From assembly GCA_937983315.1 (NCBI GenBank), contig CALKAH010000169.1, positions 1-6,303 on the forward strand: 6,303 bases of DNA, read 5' to 3'. Positions 1 through 6,253 of the stretch are shown here, piece by piece. The first letter of the stretch is position 1; every line of letters begins with the position of its first letter. Both the position numbers and the translations under genes were made by a program. The DNA is from an uncultured Acholeplasmataceae bacterium. Its GTDB lineage: Bacteria; Bacillota_I; Bacilli_A; Acholeplasmatales; Acholeplasmataceae. The notes beneath the pieces are model-generated. The model ran no database searches. It had not been told where the DNA came from and worked only from the letters and a program-made list of their open reading frames with translations.

Positions 1-333
1 GTCGATGGTGAATATACCAAAGAAGGACTCCTCATTGGTCATCTTGTCATGCAAACCGTGGATATCGATCGTGTCGCACACGAACTTGGATATCAAGACT
101 CAGAAGAAGTATTGATGCTCAAGCATATGATCTTATCACATCATGGACAGCTCAACTTTGGATCACCTAAAAAACCACAAACCGGAGAAGCACTCCTCCT
201 TTGGTTTATCGATACCATCGATTCGAAGTTCACGGTACTAGGAGAAGCTTTAACCGATACGGCAGAAGGTACATTCACACAGATGATCTCTGTCATGGAA
301 AAAATGAAATTTTATAAACATAAAATCAAATAG
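1..333 (+). CDS. yhaM: YhaM-like 3'-5' exoribonuclease, HD domain (C-terminal part; 5' end outside window)
   Basis: The frame is open from base 1, so this is the last 110 residues of a longer protein; the ATG at 49 is internal, not a start. The visible part is the end of an HD-type phosphohydrolase domain: a GH pair at fragment residues 13-14, LSHHG at 45-49, the FGSP-x-x-P-x-T-x-EA stretch at 53-64, and a FIDTIDSK segment at 69-76 (acidic residues D71 and D74). This order is characteristic of the YhaM family, cytoplasmic 3'-5' exoribonucleases with an N-terminal OB-fold nucleic-acid-binding region and a C-terminal HD nuclease domain (family knowledge). The tail with FYK near the end also fits. 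The OB region and the first HD motif lie outside the window and cannot be checked. The gene ends with TAG directly followed by its own terminator and faces the lipoprotein gene tail to tail. Another HD hydrolase is possible but less likely. Confidence 0.85.
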   Translation, partial: VDGEYTKEGLLIGHLVMQTVDIDRVAHELGYQDSEEVLMLKHMILSHHGQLNFGSPKKPQTGEALLLWFIDTIDSKFTVLGEALTDTAEGTFTQMISVMEKMKFYKHKIK

Positions 334-357
334 AGGGACCAATGTCCCTTTTCTTTT
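334..357 (+). terminator. Rho-independent terminator of the yhaM-like gene
   Basis: A perfect 6-bp stem AGGGAC/GTCCCT (334-339 with 344-349) with a CAAT loop is followed by a T-rich tract (349-357, interrupted by one C). It starts at the base right after the TAG stop, so it terminates the plus-strand transcript coming from the left. Confidence 0.8.
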
Positions 358-369
358 GTTCATCAAATC

Positions 370-399
370 AAAAAAACGGCTAACTTACTTAGCCGTTTT
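370..399 (-). terminator. Rho-independent terminator of the lipoprotein gene, possibly bidirectional
   Basis: An inverted repeat pairs 373-383 with 389-399 (core CGGCTAA/TTAGCCG, loop of 5 nt). Read on the minus strand, the stem runs into seven consecutive T (complement of A370-A376), about 10 nt beyond the TAA stop of the lipoprotein gene. On the plus strand the stem ends in four T and could act as a backup terminator for the yhaM-like gene. Confidence 0.85.
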
Positions 400-408
400 C
401 ATTATTTC

Positions 409-3351
409 TTATAAACCTGATCTTAAGACGGTGAACCATGTACCATAAAGGTTAGCATAGTTTTGATCATAAACACCTTGAGCGGATAACAAGTATTCGT
501 CAAGTTGACGCAAGTTAATCGCACGAATGGTATCAAAACGTGCTGCACCTTGTGCACTTGCAAAATCAACATCAGCAACAAGTGAGAAGATCAATTCTCT
601 TTGCATGAAGGTGTTGTTATAACGTGTTAACACAGGTGTTAAGTAGTTATTGATTGCAGTTTGTACGTTGGTGGGTAATACGACACCTTCATCAGTCTTT
701 TGTTCTTTAATGTAGAATTCGATTTGAGATGCGGTTAAGGTTTCAGAATCTTCATTATATACATTGAGTGTACCATCTGCAGATTCATACTTACCATCTT
801 CATCATCTGCTGCACTAAAGACTGCAGAAGTTGTCTTGCCCATGCTGTTCGCGAGGATTAAATGCCAACCGAAATCACTCATCACTTCATCTAATGCTTC
901 TTCAGTGATCACTGTACCATAAAGGTCTAAGAGTGGGAACTTCGCATCATCATCTTCAATTTCAGTCAGTTGTTGATGGAGTGCCATTGCACGGTTGTAG
1001 AAGACAGGATCTAATGTTGTAGAACCGGTAATGAAGTTAGATGTATTCGTAATTTGAGAAGAAATGTTTTCAAACTTGAGATAGAAACCAAGTTTACGAT
1101 ATTCAGCCCATAATTGTTCGATTTGATAATCATAAGGAGGTGTTACACTGCCACGTAAGATACGTCCTGAATTGTTGAATTCAGTAGCAATTGCTGTTAA
1201 ACCTGCAGAATGACCTGTGTAGTTACCTACTCTGTCATACACGAGTTCAACGAGATCAACTAAACCAGCTTTGATTTGTGCAACGGATGCTGCATCAAGG
1301 TCTGCTAAGTAATCAGCAGGATTATCAGGTGTACCATCACCATTTTCATCGAAGTAAACAAGAAGGTGGCTTACGGTAATCGCTTTGTAGTTATTGAACT
1401 GTAAAGCTGCTAAATCAGCGAGTTTTTCATAAACGGTGTAATCTTCGGTACCATAATGTGTTTCGATGTCATCGATGTATTGTTGTCTAAGTTCTGGATA
1501 AACATAAAGTTGATTGATTGCTTCAGCATTGGTTTTTGCACCAAACGCAAGAAGTAAGAACTTTTCACGACCCATCGATGCTGGGAAACCAGCAGATGCG
1601 AAGTTATCGGCAGAGAATTGGCTGATGATATCTTCAAATTGAGTTTGATAGCTATCCATATCATCATCAGCAATGGTATATTTGTCTGATGCGAGAAGGA
1701 GTTTGTTTGATGCGATATCAAGAGCTAAGTTAATACCATATGATTTTTCGAGTTCTGCATAGAAATCATCAACAAGAATGTCTTCACCATCGATGGTTGC
1801 AATTGCATCACCTGATTTATCTTTGGTTGAACCTTCATAACCATAAGATTGTTCATAGAATGTACGAACCACTTTATCGAAGATGTTAAGTTCTTTATCT
1901 TCATAAAGTTTAGAGACTTTACCGGAAATATAAGCAGAAGTTAATTTGCTTTCAAGAACTTTTGCAAAAGCTTCATCATACTTAGCTTGTGCTTCTGGTG
2001 TGTCAGCAAAGACTTTAACCGTGTCATCATCTTCACTATCAATCAAGATACCTTCTTCGGTATCAGATTCGTCATCAAGTTTGTAAACGAGGTAGCGGAA
2101 GTTACCAAATGTTTGAACACGTGAAGAGAATGGTTTTTGTGTAGATAGATCATTGATGTCATCCATTTGAGCTTCTGCAGTCAATGAGGTATACACATGG
2201 TTTCTTAAACTTGCATTGAGCTTGTTTAAGTCATCATAAGTGAATGTTGATGTGTAAGCAGAACCTGCTTTCGCAACGATGGTGCCATCGATTGCAATTT
2301 CAACTTGGTTAGCAGGATTTAAGATGTTATAGATATTGACAAATTCTTCTTTAACCTGTGCTGCGGTTAAAGCTTCATCAGGCATACCACTTTCGCGTGT
2401 TGTACTAATGACATAACGCTTGTAGTAGTTTTCATAATCAGCGACGGATAATTGAGAACGATCTTCACGGTCAACACCGAGTTTAGAGAGAAGACCTAAG
2501 TCACTCAAAATAGAGACGACATGACCATAACCTGTGGGGGTTTCATTGTTTAAATCAACATAACCAGGATTTCCTGAGGTGATTCTGATATCAGGAATCT
2601 TATACCATAAACCCTTAGAGTCGGATTTGATACTTGCTTGATATAAAGCTGAGTTTGCTTCATTTAGGTTAATGAAACGAATAACAAGTGCATCAACATC
2701 ATAACGGCCTTGGAGGTTTGTTGTGTAGTAGTTCACGACGTTCGCTTCGGTAATATAGCTGGGATCATCTTCGTCAAGAACTTCTTCTTCCAATAAACCT
2801 AACGCGTAATGGCGTTGTGTAGCTCTTAAGATGTAACGATCTAAGAGAAGAGGAATAGATGCATAATCTTCATACTTGCTTGCTAATCCTTGAATACTTG
2901 CTTTCACTGCTGCGATATCAACGCTGTTATCCAAAAGATATAAGGAGTCCACGAATTGTTCAATGTTGCGAACAAAACGATCTGGATTATCTGTGAATAA
3001 GGTTTCGAGAGCTTCGAGATCGGATGTACCATGAATGGCGCTGTTGATGGTTTCATCAAGGTACTTGTTTAAGTCTTCATCACCCGCGAGAATTAATGTA
3101 CGGACGTCTGCGACTTGATCAGCGAAGAGGGTTTCATCTACCATGGTTGCTAAAACTGAGGCACCCTGCATACGCAATTGATCGTATAATTCTTTTTCCG
3201 TTACGGTGATATCACCAATCGTCAGATAGGGGTCGTCAGAGATGCTACCGTAAGGAGTTTTCTCACCACTTTTACATGCGGCTAACGTAAGTAAACCTGC
3301 AAAAATTAGCACAAAAATTGCAAGTTTTCTTAGTGTTTTTGTTTGATTCAT
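409..3351 (-). CDS. Large PrsA/SurA-like lipoprotein, probable two-unit extracytoplasmic foldase (980 aa)
   Basis: This is a secreted lipoprotein: basic N-terminus with K5, R8 and K9, a hydrophobic core at about 10-23, and lipobox LAAC with the lipidated cysteine at C26. It should be anchored on the outer face of the membrane. Two stretches resemble the SurA/PrsA N-terminal chaperone segment: residues 41-80 (LTIGDITVTEKELYDQL) and 516-553 (ATIDGEDILVDDFYAEL). Each is followed by a region with the borders of a parvulin domain: about 219-425 and 660-835. In the second, H662 (VSHLLVYF) and H830 (FGWHLILA) sit where parvulins keep their two histidines; the first has A221 and Y420 there. The protein is very acidic, with Asp/Glu clusters, and is over three times the length of ordinary PrsA (about 290 aa). 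The start at 3351 is chosen because AAGGAG lies 8 nt upstream and only that start gives a normal signal peptide. Isomerase activity is inferred, not shown; it could be a holdase only. Confidence 0.75.
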   Translation of the reverse strand: MNQTKTLRKLAIFVLIFAGLLTLAACKSGEKTPYGSISDDPYLTIGDITVTEKELYDQLRMQGASVLATMVDETLFADQVADVRTLILAGDEDLNKYLDETINSAIHGTSDLEALETLFTDNPDRFVRNIEQFVDSLYLLDNSVDIAAVKASIQGLASKYEDYASIPLLLDRYILRATQRHYALGLLEEEVLDEDDPSYITEANVVNYYTTNLQGRYDVDALVIRFINLNEANSALYQASIKSDSKGLWYKIPDIRITSGNPGYVDLNNETPTGYGHVVSILSDLGLLSKLGVDREDRSQLSVADYENYYKRYVISTTRESGMPDEALTAAQVKEEFVNIYNILNPANQVEIAIDGTIVAKAGSAYTSTFTYDDLNKLNASLRNHVYTSLTAEAQMDDINDLSTQKPFSSRVQTFGNFRYLVYKLDDESDTEEGILIDSEDDDTVKVFADTPEAQAKYDEAFAKVLESKLTSAYISGKVSKLYEDKELNIFDKVVRTFYEQSYGYEGSTKDKSGDAIATIDGEDILVDDFYAELEKSYGINLALDIASNKLLLASDKYTIADDDMDSYQTQFEDIISQFSADNFASAGFPASMGREKFLLLAFGAKTNAEAINQLYVYPELRQQYIDDIETHYGTEDYTVYEKLADLAALQFNNYKAITVSHLLVYFDENGDGTPDNPADYLADLDAASVAQIKAGLVDLVELVYDRVGNYTGHSAGLTAIATEFNNSGRILRGSVTPPYDYQIEQLWAEYRKLGFYLKFENISSQITNTSNFITGSTTLDPVFYNRAMALHQQLTEIEDDDAKFPLLDLYGTVITEEALDEVMSDFGWHLILANSMGKTTSAVFSAADDEDGKYESADGTLNVYNEDSETLTASQIEFYIKEQKTDEGVVLPTNVQTAINNYLTPVLTRYNNTFMQRELIFSLVADVDFASAQGAARFDTIRAINLRQLDEYLLSAQGVYDQNYANLYGTWFTVLRSGL

Positions 3352-3359
3352 TGTGTTCA

Positions 3360-3365
3360 CTCCTT
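3360..3365 (-). promoter_or_regulatory. Ribosome binding site that fixes the lipoprotein start
   Basis: AAGGAG on the minus strand lies 8 nt before the ATG at 3351. The upstream in-frame ATG at 3378 has no comparable site and would sit only a few bases from the predicted transcription start, so the shorter protein is preferred. Confidence 0.85.
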
Positions 3366-3390
3366 CAATGTATTTCATACAAGCAAGTAT

Positions 3391-3419
3391 AATATAGCAT
3401 TTTTTAGGGCCTTATGCAA
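3391..3419 (-). promoter_or_regulatory. SigA-type promoter of the lipoprotein gene, extended -10
   Basis: On the minus strand, TTGCAT (3419-3414, -35, 3 of 6 consensus) is separated by exactly 17 nt from TATATT (3396-3391, -10, 5 of 6 consensus). The -10 is preceded by TGC, an extended -10 element. Transcription should begin near 3384, giving a leader of about 33 nt with the RBS in it. No operator-like inverted repeat is evident. Confidence 0.6.
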
Positions 3420-3456
3420 CCACTTTCATTTTATTCGTAAATCTCACACATTTTTA

Positions 3457-3465
3457 TGTTAAGAT
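3457..3465 (+). promoter_or_regulatory. Weak candidate -10 for the walJ operon
   Basis: TAAGAT at 3460-3465 preceded by TGT gives an extended -10 look, just upstream of the walJ RBS (AAGGTGA, 3471-3477). No convincing -35 is found 16-18 nt upstream, and the leader would be very short. A promoter is expected here because the gene upstream is divergent, but this exact site is tentative. Confidence 0.25.
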
Positions 3466-3483
3466 AAAAGAAGGTGAAGTTAA

Positions 3484-4254
3484 ATGGAAATTTTCGTGCT
3501 TGCCAGCGGTTCAAAAGGGAACATGACCTACTTAAAAGTAGGTGATGTGAAACTCTTCATCGACGCTGGTATTTCTTATCAAAAAATACGGTCAAAGATG
3601 ACCGACTATCAAGAGAACCTTTTTGATGTTAAAACACTCCTGATTACCCATGAACACCATGACCATATCATGGGGCTTAAAATGCTATTAAAGAATGGTG
3701 CAATCGAAGATGTTTACCTAACGAAAGGGACACTGAGTAGTTTACCTGTTGATGTCGTTTCAATGTTTCATCAAACACATATCATTGAAGCTGATCAACC
3801 GTTTAAGATTGGTCAGGTTCACATCACACCTTTTATGCTATCTCATGATGCTGAAGAACCTGTTGGATTTGTGGTACGTGATCATGAGCATAAATTAGTT
3901 TTATTGACAGATACCGGTTATGTTGATCAGTCTTATCATGAACTATTGACGAATGCAGATATCTACATTTTAGAAGCCAACCACAACCCGTTTACGCTTT
4001 TTCAGTCAGCACGACCCTTCTTATTAAAGAAACGTATTGTGGGTGAAAAAGGACACTTATCCAATGAAGATGCAGCAACCCTGATGAATCGACTCATTCA
4101 AGGTCGAACAAGTATTTGGGTGGTTGCTCATATTTCTGAAGATTGTAACTCCATCGATGATATTGATGAAGCCATCGTTAAAGCATTTGATGATCCCACC
4201 AAAGTCGAAGTCTTTTATGCATCACAAGAAGGATTGCCGGTGATCGTGATATGA
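3484..4254 (+). CDS. walJ: WalJ/YycJ-like metallo-beta-lactamase-fold hydrolase
   Basis: A 256-residue cytoplasmic MBL-fold protein, close to the usual YycJ length of about 264. The N-terminal ASGSKGN (7-13) and FIDAGIS (25-31) are typical of this family. The metal-binding motif THEHHDH spans 55-61; further likely ligands are H121 (LSHDA), D143 (LTDTG), and H191 (GHLSNEDA) and/or H216 (AHISED). The LEANHN stretch at 163-168 matches the family's ESNHD region, with Asn in place of the last Asp. YycJ/WalJ belongs to the MBL/beta-CASP-like hydrolases and sits with the WalRK cell-wall regulon in Bacillus; a role in co-ordinating DNA replication and division has been proposed, but its substrate is not settled. 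RBS AAGGTGA lies 6 nt before the ATG. The stop overlaps the start of rlmH, matching the known walJ-rlmH neighbourhood in Bacillota; no walRK or htrA-like gene is present here. Confidence 0.9.
   Translation: MEIFVLASGSKGNMTYLKVGDVKLFIDAGISYQKIRSKMTDYQENLFDVKTLLITHEHHDHIMGLKMLLKNGAIEDVYLTKGTLSSLPVDVVSMFHQTHIIEADQPFKIGQVHITPFMLSHDAEEPVGFVVRDHEHKLVLLTDTGYVDQSYHELLTNADIYILEANHNPFTLFQSARPFLLKKRIVGEKGHLSNEDAATLMNRLIQGRTSIWVVAHISEDCNSIDDIDEAIVKAFDDPTKVEVFYASQEGLPVIVI
4239..4244 (+). promoter_or_regulatory. Internal RBS of rlmH with ATGA translational coupling
   Basis: GGTGAT inside the end of walJ is the best Shine-Dalgarno match at proper spacing (6 nt) before the rlmH ATG at 4251. Start and stop overlap as ATGA (4251-4254). 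An AAGGA at 4229-4233 is stronger but 17 nt away, so re-initiation by ribosomes finishing walJ is likely. Confidence 0.5.
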
Positions 4255-4694
4255 TCAAGATCTTATGTGTGGGTAAAATGAATCAAAAGGGTTTACAGGA
4301 TAGCATTCAATACTATATCAAACAATGTCCGATTGACGTTGAAATCATTGAAGTATTCGATGAAGCAACCGAACAAGGAAAAATCGTTGAAGGTCAGCGA
4401 TTATTATCAAAGATCAAAGAGAGCGATGTTGTTGTTGCTTTAGCCATCTTAGGAAAACCGATGACCAGTGAAGCATTCGCATCCTTCCTCGATGAAAAGA
4501 TGACCTATCATCAAGGAGATATCGTCTTTGTCATTGGTGGATCGTATGGATTATCAGAAGATGTGATGAAGCGCGCTAACGTGAAATTATCATTTTCTAC
4601 CATGACATTCCCTCATCAACTCATGCGACTCATATTAGTTGAACAGATCTATCGTGGACTCATGATTTTAAAACATCACCCTTATCACAAGTGA
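4251..4694 (+). CDS. rlmH: 23S rRNA (pseudouridine1915-N3)-methyltransferase RlmH
   Basis: RlmH is a SPOUT (knotted) SAM-dependent methyltransferase that methylates pseudouridine 1915 in helix 69 of 23S rRNA on the assembled 70S ribosome. The diagnostic parts are present: IKILCVGK at 2-9, VALAILGK at 62-69, the glycine-rich SAM loop FVIGGSYGL at 93-101, LSFSTMTFPHQLMRLIL at 113-129, EQIYRG at 131-136, and the invariant C-terminal PYHK at 144-147. The protein has 147 residues against about 155-159 usually; the deficit lies in the variable segment between about residues 35 and 50, not in the knot. It ends with TGA immediately after PYHK, which confirms that TGA is a stop in this organism. It is the second gene of the operon, overlapping walJ by 4 nt, with the next gene 7 nt downstream. 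Confidence 0.95.
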   Translation: MIKILCVGKMNQKGLQDSIQYYIKQCPIDVEIIEVFDEATEQGKIVEGQRLLSKIKESDVVVALAILGKPMTSEAFASFLDEKMTYHQGDIVFVIGGSYGLSEDVMKRANVKLSFSTMTFPHQLMRLILVEQIYRGLMILKHHPYHK

Positions 4695-4701
4695 GGATTT
4701 T

Positions 4702-5337
4702 ATGAAATATATCTTTTGGGATTTTAATGGAACGGTCTTAGATGATGCAAGACTATGTTACGACATTTTATCTGAAATGCTTATCGAAGAAGAAAGACCT
4801 TCAGTCACATTTGAAGATTACTTGATGATTTTTACCTTTCCTGTTCAAGCGTATTATGAAAAAGTTTATGATCTGAAGAAAACGCCTTTTACCGTTTTAG
4901 CTCATCGTTTTATTGATCGTTATCAACCGCGTAGTTTAGATCTTAAGCTTCATGAAGGTGTGATTGAAACCATTCATACCCTGGAAAAGATGGGTATCCG
5001 CAACGTCTTACTTTCAGCATCAAAGATGGATAACTTAACCGAACAGCTCAAACATTATGGTATCGATCATCTCTTTGATCATATTTTAGGAACATCAGAT
5101 ATCTACGCAACTTCCAAACTGGATGTCGGATTAAACTTCATCAAGACACATCAGATCAATCCCACAGACGTCATCATGGTTGGTGATACACTTCATGATG
5201 CTGAAGTCGCTGAAGCGATGGGGGTACGCATTATCCTTTTCACGAAAGGGCATCAACATCCCTCTCGCTTTGAAAAGTATGAAATGATTGACCAAATCAA
5301 GGATTTACTTGGTAAAATAGAAGTAACGAAAGATTAA
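4702..5337 (+). CDS. HAD-family hydrolase (phosphoglycolate-phosphatase-like), DFNGT variant
   Basis: A 211-residue haloacid dehalogenase superfamily protein with all four motifs in order: motif I WDFNGT (nucleophile D7), motif II S105 in LLSAS, motif III K139 in TSKLD, and motif IV VGDTLHDAE with D162 and D166. The helical cap between about 15 and 80 is the small C1 type seen in phosphoglycolate phosphatase and beta-phosphoglucomutase relatives. The second motif-I acidic residue, the usual general acid/base in phosphatases, is asparagine (N9). The DFNGT form occurs in a subgroup of Bacillota HAD proteins as I recall it, so the gene is probably intact rather than decayed. It probably acts on a small phosphorylated metabolite in the cytoplasm; the substrate cannot be predicted. 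RBS GAGGA (4693-4697) overlaps the rlmH stop and lies 4 nt from the ATG, so it is co-transcribed and probably coupled. Confidence 0.88.
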   Translation: MKYIFWDFNGTVLDDARLCYDILSEMLIEEERPSVTFEDYLMIFTFPVQAYYEKVYDLKKTPFTVLAHRFIDRYQPRSLDLKLHEGVIETIHTLEKMGIRNVLLSASKMDNLTEQLKHYGIDHLFDHILGTSDIYATSKLDVGLNFIKTHQINPTDVIMVGDTLHDAEVAEAMGVRIILFTKGHQHPSRFEKYEMIDQIKDLLGKIEVTKD

Positions 5338-5347
5338 GGAGACGATT

Positions 5348-6196
5348 ATGAGTAAAGTAGCGATTCTTGCATGTAGTAATGCTGGGCTTGATTATTTGGA
5401 TTACCCCAAAGATATTCGTATTTTACGTTCTGTCATTCATTTTGGTGCGGATGAATCCTATGATGATTTCGTACAAATGGATGCGAAAACATTTTATGAA
5501 CGGATTCAAAAAGACCCCAATGATATTCCACGCACCTCTTATGTCTCACCAGGCACCATGATTAATTACTTTGAAGAACTTGAAAAGGAAGGTTACGATG
5601 AAGCTTTAGTCATTACGATTTCATCAAAACTTTCAGGTCTTTATGAAGCCGTTAAACGGATTGCATCTGAAGTTAAGATTAAAGTGACGGCATTCGATTC
5701 ACTCACGTTAGCGTATGCAGAAGCTTATATGGCACTTGAAGCACACCGCCTCGCAAAAGAAGGTAAGTCTATTGCTGAGATTTTACCGCACCTTGAAAAG
5801 ATTCGTGATAACGATAAGATCTTCTTTGCTGTCGATACGCTTCTCTACTTAGTGAAAAATGGTCGTTTATCGAAACTATCAGGCACACTAGGAACCATGT
5901 TACAACTTAAACCACTTCTTCAGTTAGGTGACGATGGAAAAGTGGAATCAATTGAAAAAATTAGAACCACGCATAAGGCTCATCAACGTGTTCTCGAGAA
6001 GTATATTGAAGAAACACAAGGTCTCAATGTCCTAACCTATATTTCACATGCGCATGCCGATGAATATGTCGATTGGTTCAAGACTGAGATTAAAAAAGCA
6101 TTCCCGGAACGTGAAGTTGTTGTCGCTTACCTCACACCTGTTGTTGGTGCACACACCGGTCCTAAAGGTATTGGTATTGGTTATATCAAGTTATGA
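5348..6196 (+). CDS. DegV/FakB-family fatty-acid-binding protein
   Basis: A 282-residue DegV-fold protein of full family length. DegV/FakB proteins bind a fatty acid and present it to the kinase FakA, which makes acyl-phosphate for phospholipid synthesis from exogenous fatty acids. Visible signatures are PRTSYVSPG at 61-69, ISSKLSGLY at 91-99, LLYLVKNGRLSK at 165-176, LQLKPLLQL at 185-193, GKVESIEKIRT at 197-207, and GAHTGPKGIGIGY at 267-279. T63, S93, R173 and H269 lie where FakB proteins contact the acyl carboxylate (from family knowledge). The usual N-terminal TDS is replaced by ACS (8-10), so this is a divergent member. AAGGAG (5336-5341) overlaps the stop of the HAD gene and lies 6 nt from the ATG, a strong site. 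It is the last gene of the operon, followed by a terminator. No fakA partner is in the window; the lipid bound is unknown. Confidence 0.9.
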   Translation: MSKVAILACSNAGLDYLDYPKDIRILRSVIHFGADESYDDFVQMDAKTFYERIQKDPNDIPRTSYVSPGTMINYFEELEKEGYDEALVITISSKLSGLYEAVKRIASEVKIKVTAFDSLTLAYAEAYMALEAHRLAKEGKSIAEILPHLEKIRDNDKIFFAVDTLLYLVKNGRLSKLSGTLGTMLQLKPLLQLGDDGKVESIEKIRTTHKAHQRVLEKYIEETQGLNVLTYISHAHADEYVDWFKTEIKKAFPEREVVVAYLTPVVGAHTGPKGIGIGYIKL

Positions 6197-6200
6197 ATTG

Positions 6201-6221
6201 ACACCCCCTACGGGGTGTTTT
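6201..6221 (+). terminator. Rho-independent terminator closing the walJ-rlmH-HAD-degV operon
   Basis: A perfect 7-bp stem ACACCCC/GGGGTGT (6201-6207 with 6212-6218) with a CTAC loop leads into TTTTGTTT. It begins 4 nt after the degV stop codon. Confidence 0.9.
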
Positions 6222-6253
6222 GTTTACCATTATAGATATTTGTTCAATACAGA

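Noticed and set aside
1410..1721. Open frame of 103 codons on the minus strand
   Set aside because: It lies wholly inside the lipoprotein gene in another frame, has no RBS or recognisable domain, and its translation looks like an out-of-frame reading.
3352..3378. Upstream in-frame ATG at 3378 as the lipoprotein start
   Set aside because: It has no RBS, lies only about 6 nt from the predicted transcription start, and adds nine residues ahead of a normal signal peptide. The ATG at 3351 has AAGGAG at 8 nt.
4434..4457. RlmH LAILGK in place of the LDERGK seen in many proteobacterial RlmH proteins
   Set aside because: Bacillota RlmH proteins (B. subtilis, S. aureus) have LAIEGK at this place, so the difference is lineage-typical and not a lost catalytic residue.
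4252..4694. TGA possibly read as tryptophan (Mollicutes code 4)
   Set aside because: RlmH ends in TGA immediately after its invariant PYHK tail, walJ ends in TGA within an ATGA junction, degV ends in TGA just before a terminator, and Trp is written TGG throughout.
5367..5561. Open frame of 64 codons on the plus strand
   Set aside because: It lies wholly inside degV in a shifted frame and shows no independent RBS or family signature.
1..6253. CRISPR array, insertion sequence, tRNA, rRNA, riboswitch or defence genes
   Set aside because: I searched by eye for spaced direct repeats, terminal inverted repeats, transposase-like frames and cloverleaf or leader structures. None was found; the gaps between genes are short and explained by promoters, RBSs and terminators.
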